Below, one piece after another: positions 62,555 to 64,000 of a stretch of DNA of 64,000 bases (position 1 is its first letter; every line of letters begins with the position of its first letter). Location: assembly GCF_014861485.1 (NCBI RefSeq), contig NZ_JACZHT010000001.1, positions 372,001 through 436,000 of the forward strand. Reading direction: 5' to 3'. Below the pieces are notes generated by a model that saw only the letters and a program-made list of their open reading frames with translations, did no database searches and was not told the DNA's origin. This stretch comes from Phaeovibrio sulfidiphilus. GTDB taxonomy: Bacteria > Pseudomonadota > Alphaproteobacteria > Rhodospirillales > Rhodospirillaceae. The position numbers were made by a program, and so were the translations under genes.

Positions 62555-64000
62555 TCAGGCGCCGCGCAGGGTGCCGCCGGTGGCCTCTTGGACCGCGGCG
62601 ACGACCTTCTGGGACACCGCCTCGATATCCGCCTCGGTCAGGGTCGCATCCCGGGGCTGAAGGGTCACGGACACCGCGAGCGACTTGCGCCCCGGCTCCA
62701 TGCCCGTGCCCTGGTAGACGTCGAACACTGCCGCATCGACAATCAGCTCCCGGTCCGCCTTGCGGGCGGCCGCCAGGACGCTCTCGGCGGGGACCGAGGC
62801 GTCCAGAACGAACGCGAAGTCCCGGCTGACCGGCTGGAACGCCGACAGGGCCAGAGCCGGGCGGGCCTTGCCCGGGCGCGCCTTGGGCAGGGGCAGAAGA
62901 TCAAGATTGATCTCGGCACCCACCACCGGACCGCGCACGTCCAGACGCTCCAGCGTCGCCGGATGGATCTCGCCGAACACCGCGAGAACCGCCTTGCCCA
63001 GACGCACCCGGGCCGACCGGCCGGGGTGGAACCACTCGGGCGCATCGGCGCTGAGCTGAAGGCTGGACACGGGAACCCCGACCGCCTCGAGAACCGCAAA
63101 CAGGTCCGCCTTGATGTCGTACGCCGACACCGGACGGGCCGCCGCCTGCCAGGTGCGGGGGCCGTCGTTGCCCGCGCGCACAAACGCCGCCGACAGGAAC
63201 TGCTCTCCCGGCTCGCCGCCATGGAACGCCGGACCGACCTCGAACAGGCCCAGGTCCGGGTAGCCCCGGGTGGCGTTGCGGCCGCACGCGGCAATCAGGT
63301 TCGGCAGCCCCGACGGACGCATGGTGTCCAGGTCCGCGCTGATGGGATTGGCCAGGACCAGGGAGTCCGGCACACCGCCAAAGGCATCGGCCCAGTCCCG
63401 GGGCAGGAAGGACCAGGTCACCGCCTCGTACAGCCCGCGGGAGGCCAGCAGGCGCTTGACCGTGACCATGCGCTTTTGCGCCGGCGTCAGAACCGGAGCG
63501 GGCATGGGCGGGCGGGGCAGCGGCACGCAGGGCACGTTGTCGTACCCGTGCAGACGGACGATCTCCTCGATCAGGTCCGCCTCGATGTTCAGGTCCACAC
63601 GCCAGGACGGGGGGCTGGCCTCCAGGGTGTCGCCGCCCGTGTCCGTGACGCGGCAGCCCAGGGCCTCCAGCATGGCGACCATGCGGGCGCGCTCGACGCG
63701 GATGCCACCGATGGCCTCCACCCGGGCCACGCGAAGGGAGATGGTCCGCTCCCAGCGGGGCGACGTCCCGGCCATCACGATGTCACTGACCTCGCCGCCG
63801 CAAAGATCCAGGATCAGGCGGGTGGCCACGTCGATACCGGTCGGAGCGTTTTCCGGATCCACACCGCGCTCGAAGCGATAGCGGGCGTCCGATTCCATGC
63901 CCAGGGTGCGGCCGGTCCGGGCAATGCTGTCGGGACGGAAGTAGGCCGATTCCAGGAACACATTGACCGTGTCCTCGGAGCAGCCGGTGTCCTCGCCCCC
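62555..64000 (-). CDS. pheT: phenylalanyl-tRNA synthetase beta subunit (C-terminal part)
   Basis: The frame is open to the window edge, so about 482 C-terminal residues are seen of roughly 800. The visible part begins GGEDTGCSEDTVNVFLESAY (B3/4 editing domain end), continues through LGMESDARYRFERGVDP, the B5 domain, a catalytic-like core and the ferredoxin-fold anticodon-binding domain (SAFQPVSRDFAFVLD) at the end. The beta subunit binds tRNA-Phe and edits mischarged Tyr. pheS should lie beyond the right edge. Confidence 0.97.
   Translation of the reverse strand, partial: GGEDTGCSEDTVNVFLESAYFRPDSIARTGRTLGMESDARYRFERGVDPENAPTGIDVATRLILDLCGGEVSDIVMAGTSPRWERTISLRVARVEAIGGIRVERARMVAMLEALGCRVTDTGGDTLEASPPSWRVDLNIEADLIEEIVRLHGYDNVPCVPLPRPPMPAPVLTPAQKRMVTVKRLLASRGLYEAVTWSFLPRDWADAFGGVPDSLVLANPISADLDTMRPSGLPNLIAACGRNATRGYPDLGLFEVGPAFHGGEPGEQFLSAAFVRAGNDGPRTWQAAARPVSAYDIKADLFAVLEAVGVPVSSLQLSADAPEWFHPGRSARVRLGKAVLAVFGEIHPATLERLDVRGPVVGAEINLDLLPLPKARPGKARPALALSAFQPVSRDFAFVLDASVPAESVLAAARKADRELIVDAAVFDVYQGTGMEPGRKSLAVSVTLQPRDATLTEADIEAVSQKVVAAVQEATGGTLRGA

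Overview
The window is high-GC DNA from an alphaproteobacterium, most likely a Rhodospirillales/Rhodospirillaceae member. This rests on the gene content: an Irr-type Fur-family regulator, a YlxR protein fused to an L7Ae-like domain, the pheT, rpoD, dnaG and nusA-infB neighbourhoods, and strong GC bias at third positions, which produces long false antisense ORFs. No species can be assigned from the sequence alone.

The left 24 kb is accessory. It holds the 3'-truncated reading frame of a large autotransporter with chlamydial Pmp-like GGAI repeats (1-4188), a membrane-anchored protein with eight 47-residue TPR-type repeats (5125-7185), a 97-codon gene behind a near-consensus promoter (8017-8310), a 220-bp intergenic duplication, a TetR-controlled RND efflux pair (8936-14030), a HupE/UreJ metal permease, an exported proline-rich protein, a minimal type II-C CRISPR-Cas9 locus (16170-20016), and a divergent TonB receptor/RhtX-like permease pair with a Fur-box-like site between them.

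The CRISPR locus is the most interesting part. It has four 36-bp repeats with three 30-bp spacers, a cas9 gene interrupted by one in-frame amber codon but otherwise complete, and a divergent tracrRNA whose anti-repeat, promoter and terminator are all readable. No cas1 or cas2 lies in the window.

The right 40 kb is mostly core genome. On the minus strand: proB-obgE and rplU-rpmA; pyrB-pyrC-plsY-dprA-topA, where the PyrC copy lacks key metal ligands and looks like a non-catalytic partner of aspartate transcarbamoylase; irr; a nitronate monooxygenase-like gene; rimP-nusA-ylxR-infB-(GFA enzyme)-rbfA-truB-rpsO followed by pnp; greA; carA-carB with a terminator-like leader hairpin; a NADAR-domain gene; and the C-terminal part of pheT. 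On the plus strand: anmK and the yqeY-dnaG-rpoD cluster. A 2.1-kb stretch (36311-38453) has no convincing gene but is full of repeats, including a pentanucleotide microsatellite. No tRNA, rRNA or insertion sequence was recognised.
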